The notes: generated by a model not told the origin, from the letters alone. Positions 45,151 through 58,102 are shown, numbered from the stretch's first letter. The stretch: DNA of 64,000 bases from Larix kaempferi (GCA_027924585.1 BSBM01001387.1:868001-932000), one strand, 5' to 3'. A program made the numbers and translations.

Positions 45151-46000
45151 AAAAAAAACCCTAAAAATCAGATATTGCAAAAATCCCTAAAAATTCAAAT
45201 AAAATTCATAACTCGAAAAGTCGTAGTGAGTTGTAATTCTGGTCCACCCTATAATTTCGCCTTTAGTGGATTTATCCACTAATCTTCATGGGGCGGCCCC
45301 AGTGTATGGCTTTGGGATGCATAAATCTTACAAATCAGGAAACTTCCAAAAACCCTAAAATCTGAAAAATTCAAAACTCAAAATATAGTTTGAAATTGGC
45401 TAATCTAATCCACCCAATGGGTGCACCCTAGTGGATTTATCCACTAATCTCTGAAGGCGTCTTAGTTTGGCACATTGGATACTTGGAGCTGCTAAAACGA
45501 ACTATTTTGCAGATTGTCCAAAATGAACTAGGGCAAAACTCAACTGCAGATCTGGTTGTTAATTAATTTCGCCCTATTCACATCGCTGCTATTCCCCCAA
45601 GGCCGAGTTCTTTTCTGGTCCTTTAAGCATTTTTAGTGCCTATACCTGTGGCCATAGTAAAATTGCAGCAGACTCTCAAAACTAAGTCACTGCAGACCTC
45701 TATTTTGCAGATTGAGTTGGGTTACTTAGTTCGCCCTAATCAAATGATTGACATCCTTTAAGGTCTGCATTTTCTGTGTGTTTTTTGTGACCTGTAAAGC
45801 ATGGTTTAAGGGCTGATATTCATTGTGTCAGAGTGGGCTGCAAAAAACAAATTTACAGCAGACTGTCTTCTTGCGGATCTGATTGGTTACAAATTTCGGT
45901 CCTCCTGCCTATTCCACTCTTCTCCTAGACCGAAATTTTCTGTATATTCAAGGACATTACAAGTGCTGTTACTTCACTATGTTTGATAACTGAAGCTTTT
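45150..46000. repeat. Degenerate tandem array with ~165-bp spacing
   Basis: An identical palindrome AGTGGATTTATCCACT occurs at 45265-45280 and 45430-45445. Further right, 'gcagatctggttg...ttcgccct' type blocks start at 45545, 45707 and 45873. Spacings are 165, 162 and 166. Units are diverged; the first two and the last three may be the same repeat or two neighbouring ones. Confidence 0.55.
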
Positions 46001-46724
46001 CTTACAGCAGTGGCATATCTTACAGGGGTTAGCATTTTCAATTTAATGATTTGACTCTAACTATAAAAGGTACAACACAGTGCTGATATTTAACTAGTGT
46101 TTTGATTGATGATACTTGACAAAATCTAAAATGCAGAAAGCTAATTACAGTACTCTACATCTGCATTTTTATTTTCATTCCTCGAGTTGCAATCATATGA
46201 CTGTGTTAACTTCTGATTTACTACAGTAACCTACAATCAACAATGATTGTTATTTTCATTATCCAATTGGAAGTTTGTACTTTACATTATAGCAATGGAA
46301 ATTTGCTACAAGATTGAATACTTGCTCTTTATATATCTTTACCACACTGCTTGACTCCATACCAAGGCATTGATCTCTGTTATAAAGGTCGTAGAAGGGT
46401 ATTTGTTTGTGTGGAGTTTGTTTGCAGGTGTTCTTTCTCAAATAGGGACTCTCCCCCTGGGTTAAGAATTGCCCAAAGAAGTCAGGAGTTTAGACCAAGG
46501 TGATAGTGGTCTCAACTCCTCCCACATGCTTACCAAATCAAGCAATGCTAGTTTGATTGGTAACATTTTTGGTGTAGTTGCCGAGGACCTCAAAGGAAAA
46601 GTGATGACATTCCATTCGAGGTGTTCCCGAGTTGAATCCATCTATATTTCAGATACATCTAACATCTTTCAGGTACGTTCTTGTTTTGCACTTTGGTGAA
46701 ATTTGTTTTGATCTAATCTGGCAG
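46001..46724. other. Unassigned stretch leading to a gypsy-type gag
   Basis: No clear domain. The text near 46480-46510 ('ggagtttagaccaaggtgatagtgg') faintly resembles the J-family block near 480-520. A probable element leader. Confidence 0.25.
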
Positions 46725-46905
46725 GTCTCACCTAGTGACTCCACTGAAGAAAAAATAAAGAGGTACTCTACAAGAAATAATTTGAGAGGTAGTATTTGAT
46801 TTGTATTTTTGATAAGATCATGGTTGAGTATTAACTTGGCGGGTCTTATTTGGTGACTCTGCTGAAGAAAACAAGTTAAAGAAGTACAATTCAAAGCAAC
46901 TTACC
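46725..46905 (+). repeat. Duplicated primer-site-like segment
   Basis: Two similar blocks, 'ggcaggtctcacctagtgactccactgaag' type at 46722 and 'ggcgggtcttatttggtgactctgctgaag' type at 46840, lie about 118 bp apart. Both are followed by 'aaa...ttaaagaagta'. TGGTGACTC(T/C)(G/A)CTG is like the primer-binding region of plant Tat/Ogre or Athila gypsy elements, which suits the gag that follows. Confidence 0.4.
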
Positions 46906-46928
46906 TCGACTATCAATAACAAGATGAT

Positions 46929-47321
46929 ATGGTGTCCCTTGCTCCATTGGATTTCTCAAACATTCCAGGATATCCAAATGAATTGGATAAACATGGTAGT
47001 CTCAAGTACATCCCAATATTCGATGAGTATAAAGATACAGTTCCGAAACATATTATCAAGTTCAGTGATTTTCTCTTGGAATGGGAGGTCGTGGACAAGG
47101 ATATCAGAATGAGGTTATTTGTAATATATCTTGATTTGAAGTATAATATCGATGTGGGAGATTGGTATGATAGGCTTCCCCCTAAGCGGATATCCTCACT
47201 CTTACAACTAATCATGGCATTGTGCAACGAATGGGATCCCAATGTTGATGAAGAAATTTTGGAGGCCATAATTTCCCTTCCTAAGAAAGAGAATGTTTCA
47301 AGAAATTTCCAAGACGGTTGA
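46929..47321 (+). pseudogene. Gypsy-type gag fragment (131 codons)
   Basis: The predicted peptide begins MVSLAPLDFSNIPGYPNELD. Its middle has FSDFLLEWEVVDKDIRMRLF followed by WYDRLPPKRISSLLQLIMAL and CNEWDPN, matching the plant retrotransposon gag domain (a helical block with R-L-F, then W-Y-x-x-L-P-P, then a final aromatic/acidic motif). The ATG follows the primer-site-like repeats by about 25 bases. The frame ends at 47321. Weakly readable coding (RDPIHDGRGKAAKSSDTRAS) continues in another frame to about 47515, where copy I begins. No protease or polymerase from this element is in the window. Confidence 0.65.
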
Positions 47322-47518
47322 TTTATTTGCTCCTCTTAGGTTGTCAAACATCCCAGATGAGTTACCAAAGGCATTTGCATTTTTGTTCTATGATCATGGT
47401 GATGGTCCCTGTTTATGACCTAGATTGTAGCTGCTACTAAGAGGGATCCTATCCATGATGGTAGAGGCAAGGCAGCTAAATCAAGTGACACAAGGGCCTC
47501 GTCCACTACTGTTGAAGT

Positions 47519-50500
47519 AGTCGTCACACCGGACGGGCTCTTGTCGCTTTAGGCCAAGCTAGAAGCAAGACCAAGGGGGAAACCCTAGCTAGCCTATAGA
47601 GACTAATTGAAGGACAAGACACACAAGCAATAGTTGGAAAGAAATTAATGGCAATTGTATCTTGAATTAATATCCTAGATCGACAAATAGCTACTGAGAT
47701 AGAGCGTTTATTGATAGGTTGAGAGGTTTTAACAATTAATGATATTATCAACCCGGATGGAATTTACCGAATAACTATGATTAGAAACTATATCTAAGAC
47801 AATATATGTGGCAAATGCAAAATGCCCAATCCACACCAACTAGGGTTTAAGTGGGTTAAATGAGCAATGGATATGAATGGGTGATATAATGAATTATTGG
47901 CACTCTAATTGGTTGCTAGATGTAAAAAATGGAAATTAGTGAAGATTTGAGCAAACACCTAGATCACCAAAACCAAAAAATGAACAAATACCCAAGGAGG
48001 GCGAATTGATCCAAAGGAGATTAGTGCTACAGGATTGGGCAAATGGAGTCAGATGCAAACTAAACTTGGTCTCTAAGGGCTTTAATGCCAATTCCAACTT
48101 GGGTTTTTAATCATAAGAGTAGAAGGTGACCGGAAATCCTACTTCTATGAAATGAGGGGTTTTATACTTAGAAGAAAATGTTGACAAGTGGAATAGAAAT
48201 TTAAACTAGAGAGAAAAGACTTAAATTGTGCCTGGAATCTTGGCCGATGCCAAGATAGGGACACTCTTCCTCAACTATGATCAACTTGGTGAAGCCTCGA
48301 TGAAGATCTTGCCCAATGTGGCCAATGCGCCCATCTGCTGGACAAACATACAACGATTGTCAATATGAAATCCAAAAGAGATAAACCAATGCAACAAGAT
48401 AAACAAAGAACATTTCACTTGACAAATAAATTGCACAAATGAAAACTCCTTCTAGTGAAAGTTTTGAGAGATAGAGAGACTATGGTCTCCACAATAGCAC
48501 CCCTCTTCCAAAATCGCTACCCCCCTGTCACAAAGTGACCACAATCGAATACTAACAAGAACCACAAATATTTCACCAGTGTTCATTGAGTAAGATAATG
48601 CAATCACTATGCAAGAACATCACACACAAGATACACAAGTTTTGTCGAATGATATTTTCTCTATTAGCCGAAATTTCCAAGAGCCAAAGTCCCTTTACAA
48701 TGAGGGGTCTCTTCTTTTAAATAGTTTTGAGAGAGACCAAATCCCTAACCACTTTTTAAATGAGTAGTTGAGATTAAAAGATAATACAATGATAATCAAT
48801 GGTGGAGATCTAATCTCACACTCACTACATGGATCAACTAGATGAGGGGGGCGAATGGCCTCATGGCCTCATAACGCCCGAATACATATAATAAAAATGA
48901 TATAACATGATAATACATCAAAAAAGGGGGTTTGGATACCCTCTGGAGAATGAAGAAGAACATCCAATTCAAAACTTTGGCATTCATTCACCCTCTGTTC
49001 CATTTACTAAACCATGATCACTTTAATTAATTTAATTTATCTCTTGAATGATCTTCCGTTGAACGGAATAAAAATATGACTATGCCAAAAATTCCAAAAA
49101 AATAGCAATCTGGTAATACTCATTACTTGTACCCCCCAAAACAATTTTGGTGGAAGGCCTTCAAATAATTTTCCAAAATTTAATAAAAATTGGTTCACTT
49201 TATTCAAATTCACCCAATCACTACAGTGAACCAATATTTGCATTTCTTAAGCACTGGAATCATGAAACTAGCCTCCAAAGGCATAAAAAACAATAATGGG
49301 GCATATTTAATGATACTTGGCCCCGAGGCTATGCTCGTTGACCAAATCAAGAAAGTTGACCTAGTCAAAACTGACCAAAAACTGATAATTGAGCGAAACT
49401 GAATGAATCTGCATGCACATTGGGTGAAATAATGCTCTCCTGTGTATGTCAATAACCAAACTAGAACATGAGTAACATAACAGTGGTGATCAATCATTAA
49501 ATAATCATAAGACTTGTGCAAAAGGAGTCAAACAATTCTTCATGAATCCCTTTACATATGCCCACTTACAAACTTAACCAAGTTGTTATGATGGGTGAGG
49601 TGAACGAAACAAGGCTAGGGGAAGGGGTATTGACTTTTAACTTCAACATAGTGATTTCTCGGAGAATAAAGGACAAGACGGAATCCATAGTGACATGTAA
49701 ATGATAGATACCACTAGGGAAAGGAGGTGCCTCACAAATGGAATAAGTTGATTGAGAAGTGTCCTTTCAACTCTAACAAGTGTACTGTGACTCACATCCA
49801 AGCCTGATTCAGGCTCCGTGAGGATCTTTTCTAGAACCATTGCGCTAGGTGCACAATCAACTATAATTCTAAGGTTCTAGGGGACTCTTAGAATTAGCAG
49901 TCCCTTACTCCATCCCACATCCACGCCCTTTTGCTCCACGAGGAATAATCATTACATAAAACCATGGCCAACCATCATTTAGATTTTCAATAAATATACA
50001 CCTACTTTTATTTGGCCATTTTCATAACATGACCCTCTTGTGATTTTACATGTGCTCAAAAGTACAACTATTCACAGCTTTCATCACGGGTCTTTGCATT
50101 TAGTATCATTAAGCTTTCTTGCACTTCTTTGGATATAGCAAATTACATTGATGCATGTAATGATGATAGGATCACTTGCTTCAAGTCTAGCTGACACTAC
50201 TTGGGCAACTAGCCATTCTTAGCTCATGTCACAACACAGGCAGGTAATCCTAGCCCAGAAGTGAAGCATGGCCCAGAAGTGAAGCATGGGGTCAATTGGC
50301 GGGAATCATTCACAATCAGGACCAAACATTGAGGGTAACCGACCAGAGAGGTCAAAGCTTCATAATCCCAACTCACCTAGGCTCAAGACCCAACACTGAT
50401 GAGTTACTTTAGCCCAGAAGGGTTGAGGCTTTGGCAAGTTTTGTCACACAACTTAAAGACAAGACACAAAACAACATGGAGTCTATCAAATACAGAGGTA

Positions 50501-50945
50501 AAAGTGGGGGAAAACTCCTCAATCTCACAAATCAGGGATCAAATCAAAGGATGGAAGATACTAGATGGACAGAGACATGAGAGGTGAGGCCATACATAAC
50601 AAAGGAAAGGCTAAGTTTGCATAAGGTAAGCAACTAGCGAGCATATGAAAAGGCATTAGATTCAAACTGTTAGACAACTTGTGACCATAAATCCATGACA
50701 ACAACCCAAGCATATAACACATCACCACTGTCAACTACCATGCATAGTCACAGTTATTACTATAAACAAGAGAGACAAATGAATGTACTAATAATACTGC
50801 TCCACTTAGTCTAGTTGCCTTTGTATATACTTTGTAACTGATCATCATGGAACACGAATGTTCGTCTCATGTAAAGGACTGGCTCGAGATGTGACAACAG
50901 CTCTGGAAATGATAGTAGCTCCCAGCTACTATAAATGTGACAACA
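47519..50945 (-). mobile_element. TGTTATCAC-family copy I, minus strand
   Basis: In reverse complement it starts TGTTGTCACATTTATAGTAG at 50945, with GTAG at 17-20 and a long hairpin (ATAGTAGCT, GGG, AGCTACTAT). It follows the family order: the 'gttgacc' motifs near 49340, the TATA box (minus, 48716-48723) and 'agggtttcccccttggtctt' near 47565. The distal end near 47519 is eroded (tagtcgtcacacc), and no matching 5-bp duplication was found, so the left limit is approximate. It appears to interrupt the gypsy gag region. Confidence 0.75.
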
Positions 50946-51480
50946 TCTGGGTCCAACTAGGACAAGTGCTCTACGGGAGAGAGCGCTTGAGAAACTCATA
51001 TCTCTGGTCTGTAGTAACTCTCTACACATCCAATGAACATGCACCCAAATCTTTGCATCATCTTCAAATATACTTGTTCCTGCACCACACAGACACTATA
51101 CCAATCTCACAGACGGACGTCACTAGCCCACATATAACATAGAAAATCATATTGGAAATAAAATGTTGAAAATGAAAGAACTGAAATAAAATTATTGAAA
51201 TGAAAATCTACTCTATGAACTGAAAAGAAACTTTTATTGATTTTATTAACTGAAAGAAACACACACATGCAAGCAAACTCACTCAGCTAAATAAAGGCAC
51301 TCAAGAAACAGAAAGGCACTAAAAAACCTACTGCTCAAAATGAGCTTATTGGTCCTACCTACCCTACTCTAAGCAGTTAGACAAGTGCTAACTAAAATCA
51401 TAAATCTAGTGCAACCATTCAGCAAACAAATTAATAATTTTTCCATGATGTTTCTCAACAAAACAAATCAAGATTAGATT
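50946..51480. other. Unassigned non-coding stretch
   Basis: Nothing recognised. The ORF at 50858-51142 overlaps the end of copy I and has no motif. A second 'gtgacaacag' at about 50891 shows local duplication of the terminal motif. Confidence 0.25.
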
Positions 51481-52086
51481 AGAGATTGACGAGTTCAATG
51501 CCACGATCTTCCTGATGTTACCACCTAAGTCATACTTAATTGGATTTCAAGTGAGCCTGTAAAGAATGAACAAGCTAGTTGTTCATAATTCAAGATCAGA
51601 AGTCCGTGTAGGCCATTCTGGCCCTCTTTTATGTTTTTTACATGTTCACACCCCCTTGGGGGAATTGTAATAAATGATGTAGCATGATGACCTTATGTAA
51701 AAGGTTTGGCATTCTTAGGACTTAGTCATTAAACTAATCACCCTAAAATGTTTTTTCCTTGTTAATTATGCAACGCTTTTTAGCGACACATAATTTTCGA
51801 GTTTTTCACTCAAAATCCTCCAAAGCTATAGTGGTGAAAATGATGATTATGCCTTAGGAGGGTTTTTAAAAACTATGGTTTTGAATTTTCAAGACTTGAG
51901 TCTATGTATATTACCATGCTAGTCATAATCCGAAATTTCCGTGAACATGCGTTAAGTCCCCCCTAGGATTTTTTAATTTTTCAGTTTTTTAATAAAATTA
52001 TCGATAAGCTATATTTTAATTGTAAAATCTCAAAAGGTCATAAAAGTGAGTCTAGGGGGCAAATTTGTCATGGGGATGCTCTTTTT
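51481..52086 (-). repeat. J-family-like repeat, minus strand, interrupted by element D
   Basis: The reverse complement of 51640-51960 matches 31690-31960 ('ctagcatggtaatata', 'ttattacaattccccc'). Element D starts directly after it at 52087. Confidence 0.5.
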
Positions 52087-53473
52087 TGTTGGTGTGAATG
52101 TAACTTCAGAACAAATTCTTTTGTATATTTTTATTATATTATTATTGTACTTTAATTGTACCTCCGTCGGAGATGTTTTTCCTCTGTTCGAGGATGTCAT
52201 TATTGTATTTGGTCATGTAAGAATATCGAGGTAAAACCTCCATTGTAAGTCGGGGCAATAGTCCCCAAAAGAATAAATGTAAAATGTATTTTTGAGTCTC
52301 CCTAGGAGAGGTCAGCCTAGTCAGTTAAGGAAGTCAGCCTCATTGGGGAATTAGGTCAGTCACACATAAAGTATAAATAGAGAGGCACCCTCTCTCATTT
52401 GGACACCACTCTCACTCAAGCAAGTTCGCATCAAGGAGGAGAGAAGACAAGTTCGCTAGAGAAGAAAGAAGGAAACTGCAGAAGTCATCTTATCTTTTGG
52501 TTTTCTATCTTGGTTTGATATTGTACTAAGTGACGAATCTATTGTTGAAGAAGTTGCAGGGTTTTCTCCTTTATGGTTTCCCCGAGGAAATTTCTTGTGT
52601 TCTTGTGTATTGTTGTGCGTGTCTATCTTTCAATTTAAAGATCTAACATAATTGAATTAAAGTGAAAACATTAACATGGTATCAGAGCCACTCTGAAAGA
52701 AGGCACTGTGCAGAAGCGGAAAACTAGGGCTCCCTATTTCAAGGTCTTCTCTCCACAGATCATCTAGAAAAGAGGGCTAAACTAACTCGCCTTAAGGAGG
52801 CGCATCTTTTGGTGGAGAAAGATTCTAGTTTGGAGGATTTTCAGTTTTGCCCTAATTTCTACTAGAAACGAGAAAACTAGGGCTTCCTGTTCCAGACACT
52901 TCTCTCGACAGATCAGCTTGAAAAGGAGGTCATTTCAACTCACCCTAGAAGAGCACATCTTCCTGTGGAAGCATAATTCAAAACCAAGAATTTTCATTTT
53001 TGGCCTTATCACTACTACCGGGGGGAAAACTAGGGCATTAGTTATTTTGCAATTTTGTCCACAGATTTGAGGAAAGGAGTACATATCTCAACTCGCCTTG
53101 AGGAGGTGCATCTTTCTATCCAAGCAGAAGTTCAAGATTCAAAGTTTGAAAAAATTGGGGTTTCTTTGTCAAACCCTAGGTTAGCCAGCTCCAGAACTAA
53201 GTTGGGCATCTCAAATTGGTAATATCTAATTCCTTGGTATTCCCATTTGAGGTTCTCATATCAAAATGATAAATCACACCAAGCTTGAGGACAAGCTTGA
53301 AGGAGTTGATAACTTTCAGGCACGGAAGTATAGAATTTCTCACCCTAGAAGAGTATGACTTGGACAAGTATGTCTTGAGGAGGTTCCAGAACCAGAGGGA
53401 GATGATAACAAATTAATCCACAAGAAGAACATGATCAAGTCCAAAAGGATCATTGTTGACTCCATCAAGGACC
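52087..53473 (+). mobile_element. Copia element D (A family), 5' part, cut by unit E
   Basis: The LTR at 52087-52676 matches A's LTR, including the segment deleted in A's 3' LTR. The primer-binding site TGGTATCAGAGCC is at 52677. The leader repeats 'aaaactagggc' and 'gaggcgcatctt' phrases like A's leader (24840-25200) but is longer. Gag starts at about 53266 with the same HTKLEDKLEG motif and runs, with a frameshift near 53340, to 53473. There the sequence switches to unit E after GGACC, and the rest of D lies beyond the window. Confidence 0.88.
52677..52689 (+). other. Primer-binding site of element D
   Basis: TGGTATCAGAGCC immediately after the LTR end TTAACA is the standard copia initiator-tRNA site. 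Confidence 0.88.
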
Positions 53474-54600
53474 TGTTATCACATCCATAGTAGCTGGGCT
53501 ACCATGATTGTAGAGCAGTTTCTTGTATATTTTTGGGCCAGGCCTTTACACATTTTTTATGAGATCATTCTATGATGAGCAGTACTTTTGATGATCACTC
53601 ACATATCAAAGCGACCCAAGACTGATGATCACTCACATATCAGACATGATGAACCTTATGCCAAGACTGAACCTCATGACCTCAGATTTGATGACTGAGG
53701 TGACCTCAGATTTGATGACTGAGGTGACCACTTTTGTTCCATACAGAGCAGTGTAGTGCCCAAATTTTTACTGCAGCAGTGTTTCCAATGACTATTTGAT
53801 GATCCAGATGGTAGATACAGGTATATGGCCCAGCAGGTATACAGTGTGCATTGGTTATGATTGCTTTTCTCTTTTGCTCATCTTAGTAGCTTGACTTGGT
53901 ATCTAGTCGTCATGATCTGGCGGTATATATATATTTTATATGGACATGGTTGTTTAAAGATTATTTAAATGGTCTAGACTCTAGTTACTCAGAATAAGAA
54001 GTTCTTGTTTATAGCCATTGGTCTTACCCTCTTAGTAGTATGGACGTGGTCATTCCACCTTTTATGGCTTGCTAGCTTTGGCATCACCTTTCACTTTCCC
54101 CATCCATTCGTTCTCTCCCATTTTTTGTTTTCAACCTGAATTACACCTCAACCTGTGATATGGAGGACCTCCCCACTTTTGCCTTTGTGTTGGATAGCAT
54201 CCCTGTTGGTTTGTGTCTCACCTCTGAGTTGGCAACAGAACTCACCGAAGCCTTGATCCTTCTATGCCAGCAGAACCCACTGGTGTTGGTTCCTGAGCTT
54301 AGGTGAGTTGGATTTGACGCCTTGACCTCTCTGGTCGGTTGCCCCCGATGTTTGGTCCTGACTGTGGATGATCCCCTTAGTTGCTTGAGTTGTGTTGGCT
54401 AAAGCTAAAGCAAACTGTACTACCATCATTACATGCATATGGAAACTATTATCTTATCTTTTGTGCAAGCCCATGGAAACAATTTAAAAATGTGCTTCTC
54501 AACACAATGGAAGAGGGTTATGGAATTTGAAATGTGAAAGTACCATGGATGAAACTGCAATTAGTTGTGCTTCTAAGCACATGCAAAATCCAAAGGGTCC
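53474..54600 (+). mobile_element. TGTTATCAC-family unit E, left part
   Basis: It starts TGTTATCACATCCATAG after GGACC (53469-53473) in D's gag. A hairpin GTAGC-TGG-GCTAC is at positions 17-29. It is interrupted by unit F at 54601 and resumes at 63324. The far end is outside the window, so the second target duplication cannot be checked. Confidence 0.85.
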
Positions 54601-57428
54601 TATTATCACATCCATAGTAGCCAGGCTACCATGATTGCACAGCAGTTTATTGTATTTTTTTGAGCTTGGCCTTTACACAGTTTTGATGAGATCAGCGATG
54701 ATGAGCAGTATTACTTATGATCACTCACACATCAGAGCAGCCCCAAATCAAACATGCAGTAGACCTTATGCCAAGATTGAGCCTCTTGACCTCAGATTTG
54801 ATGACCGAGATGACCTTTTATCCCACACAGAGCAATGCAATGCCCAGAGTTTCAGCAGTAGTGTTTCAGTGGTTACAGGTGATCCAGATAGTAGATACAG
54901 GTATATGACCCAGCAGGTATATGATGTGCATTGGTTTTATTATCTTGCGCTTTTGGTCATTTTGATAGCTTGACTTAGTATCTAGTGATCACGATCTGGC
55001 AGTGTATATATATGAAATGAATATGGTTGTTAATGAATATCTAAATGGTTTCATTACTAACATTTAGAAGCTCTTGTTTTATACTCATTGGTTTTACCCT
55101 CCTAGGAGTGTGGACATGATCATTCCCACCTTTATGCCTTGCTAGCTTAGGAATCACCTTCACTTTCCCCATCCAACTGTTATCTTTCCCACTTTTTCTT
55201 TTTACCCTGACTTACACCTCAACCTGTGATATGGAGGACTTCCCCACTTTTGCCTCTATGTTGGATAACATCCCTGTTAGTTTGTGTATCAGCTCTAAGT
55301 TGGCAACAGAACTTGCCTTTTGGTGAGTTGGATTGATACCTTGATCACTCTAGTCGGTTGCCCCGATGTTTGGTCTTGATTGTAGAAAGTCCCCCCTAGT
55401 TGCTTGAGTTGTGTTGGCTAAAACCTTAAGCAAATTGTACTACCATCATTACATGTGGAAACTATTGTTATATCTTTTATGAAAGCCCATGAGAATACTT
55501 TAAAAACTGTGTTTCTCAGCACAATGAAAGAAGGTTGTGAAATAATGGAAACTTAAATGAAAAACACCCTGGATGAAAGCTTGAGTAATTGTGCTTCTAA
55601 GGACATGCAAAATCCCCAAAAGGATTATGACATGAATTGAAATGAAAACTAAAAGCACCCTGGATGAAAGCTTTAGTAGTTGTGCTTCTAAGCTCATGCA
55701 AAATCCCCAAAAGGGTCATATAGGCCTAATGAAAGCAGTGGTTAAATATATGCTAAATCCAAAGACTGTTGGCCATGGAAATGAAATGTAATGATTAATT
55801 CCTCACAGAACCCACGAGTTGTGATGTGAAATGGAGTAAGCGACAGTTAATTCTAAGTGTCCCCTAGAACCTCAAGTTACAGTTAGGCAGGCACCCAGTC
55901 TATGGCGGTTCTAGAAAAGATCCTCACAGAGTTGATACAGCTTGGATGTGAGTTGTAGACATTTGCCAAGGTTGAATAAGCACTCCTCTAAACAACTTAT
56001 ACCATTTGTGAGACATTGCCATTCCGTGTGTGTTTATTATCCGACATATCCTTAAGTGTGTATTCCCTTTCCCTTGTCCAAAGTATCATAGTGTTGAGTC
56101 TGTTAAGTCATCCCCTTGTCCTAGCCTTTCATTCTTCACCTTCACCCTTTGCTAGCAAATTGATCATGACTGCAGAATGAGTATATCCTTGAGATTCTTT
56201 TGTAAGTAAATGATTATTCGAACTTATGATTGATTAGAAAATCTATTAACATCCAGTGAAATGATTCTTAATACTTTAAGTCTTGCTATGAGAATGATTA
56301 AAAGAGCATGCCTTAACCATTTGCACTTGCCACAGTAGGATTTTCGAGCCTGGTTCATATTTTGATCAGTCTTGACCTGGTCAAACCTAGTTTGACCAAG
56401 TCAACCTTGGGATCCGTGATGAGTTGGACCAATGATGATATATGATGATGATTTATGGTCCTTTGATGCACCTTTGATGACTCCATACAGTGGACACAGG
56501 TTTCAGATGATGATTGATGTACCTTTTTATGGTCATTATTATTCTCAGATCATTTATTCTATTATTGTACGGGTATGGCTGAGGCTACATATGATCTTAC
56601 AGGTTGCCATAGGGTGTATGGGTACTCATCTCTAGTAGATTTGGACCTTCTGAGTCCATTGAGACACTCAGTTATCAGTTTCAAGCCCTCCCAGTGATGA
56701 TAGAGTCAGATTTCCACTTTTGACCAGTTTTTCCATGCAAAAATGACATGTCCAACAGTTGCATTGAGCCAACACGTTTTCCTAGGGCGCTACAGAGGAG
56801 AGGGGTGGTCCAGCCACTTGTTATTACCATTTACCCCCTCTCCGGACATGATGGTACAGTCAGATTTTGTCCCCGATCATCAGATAGTGAGTTACAGGCA
56901 TTTTGATGGTTTTCAGGTGGGATAAAAAGGTCATTGTGGAAGTCGATTTGGGCTATTGAGGCAAGGTTTTGGCATAAGGTTTGTTCAGAGGTCATATGTG
57001 ATGTATCCCACTCCTTACAGATCAGCTTGCAGCATTCCATGGGGTCCACACACTCTCTGGATTCTTATTTGATGCATTCTTCTCTTATTGAGGGGGGGCA
57101 CGATTTGATCATTTCACTTGGACATGTTGTTGAGTCATATTTTATATGACTGTGCCATGGGGTGATGTTAGTGAAGGATAATAAAGCCTCCTAGCCCCAC
57201 CATGAGCTCCTAGTCACTTGTCCTTCTCATCTTATGTGGTACACACTTGTGTTAGTCACTTTTATGTGGTGCGCACCCCCTAGGGCTTCTTTTAGTGAGT
57301 GCGCACCCCCTCTAGTGAGTTGATCCATGTTATATTGTACCGGCTCATCTTAGCCATTGATTGTATTGTATTTATCTTTTGATCTCCACCACTCGTTTGT
57401 AAAGTGTTTAGGGTTTTGGTCTCTCTCT

Positions 57429-57437
57429 TATTTAAGG
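57429..57437 (+). promoter_or_regulatory. TATA-like box in unit F
   Basis: The motif tatttaagg is followed by 'attgtaaaggcatcttgcgacttttggctctt', the same context as in K, H, I and G. Confidence 0.4.
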
Positions 57438-57814
57438 AAGAGGCCCCCTATTGTAAAGGCATCTTGCGACTTTTGGCTCTTGGTTATTGGAATACAAGAA
57501 ATATCTTCTTAGTAAATGCTTGGATCATGAGATGAATGTTTGGCTATGATGATTGAAATTACTTTTCCATTGCACTGAGGGATTTTGGTAGCTATTTTGC
57601 ATTTTTGTTCCACTATATCGATTTGCAGGTCAAGAACACGATTTGGGAGGAGTGCACATTGGTGGAGAGGTTCACCCTGCTAGCTTCTGTCATATCTTGG
57701 TTCAAACAGGGAGTGATTTTGTCTTTGTACCAATTATTCTCTATCATTTACTTCTTATTTGCATCTATCCTCATTGTTGTTTGCTAATTGAGCTTTGTCT
57801 CCTTGGTTTTGCAG

Positions 57815-57948
57815 GAAGAGAGGGGCGCACTAGTGGACTTGGCCAAATCATGTGAGCAAGAGAAACTACCAAATCTTTCATTTGATCTTTGCGGGAGTAA
57901 TCCTAGTCATACCGGCATTCATTCTCATTATCCAAGTACGCTTGAAAG
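57815..57948 (+). other. Exon-like block in unit F
   Basis: It is preceded by a pyrimidine-rich 'ccttggttttgcag' and followed by 'gaaag|gtacgt', consensus plant acceptor and donor. It is equivalent to 42191-42311 in K. Open reading frames do not match between the two, so any role would be as a spliced non-coding leader. Confidence 0.4.
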
Positions 57949-58102
57949 GTACGTATTTTATTCTTTTAACTTATCCATTTGTCATCTTGATCTCAACCCC
58001 TTATCATTAAAACCCTAGATTTTAGATCTGATAAGATCTGGCAACTGCATGGGCTTAATAATTAAAACCCGCCTCAATAATAATTAATAAACCTTGGAGA
58101 CC

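Noticed and set aside
53474-54600. Local tandem duplication of 1.1 kb (E against the start of F)
   Set aside because: GGTCC on both sides of 54601-63318 and the continuation of E at 63324 show insertion of F into E instead.
54635-54973. 112-codon ORF in unit F
   Set aside because: The equivalent stretch of unit E (about 53508-53870) does not keep the frame, so it is not a conserved protein.
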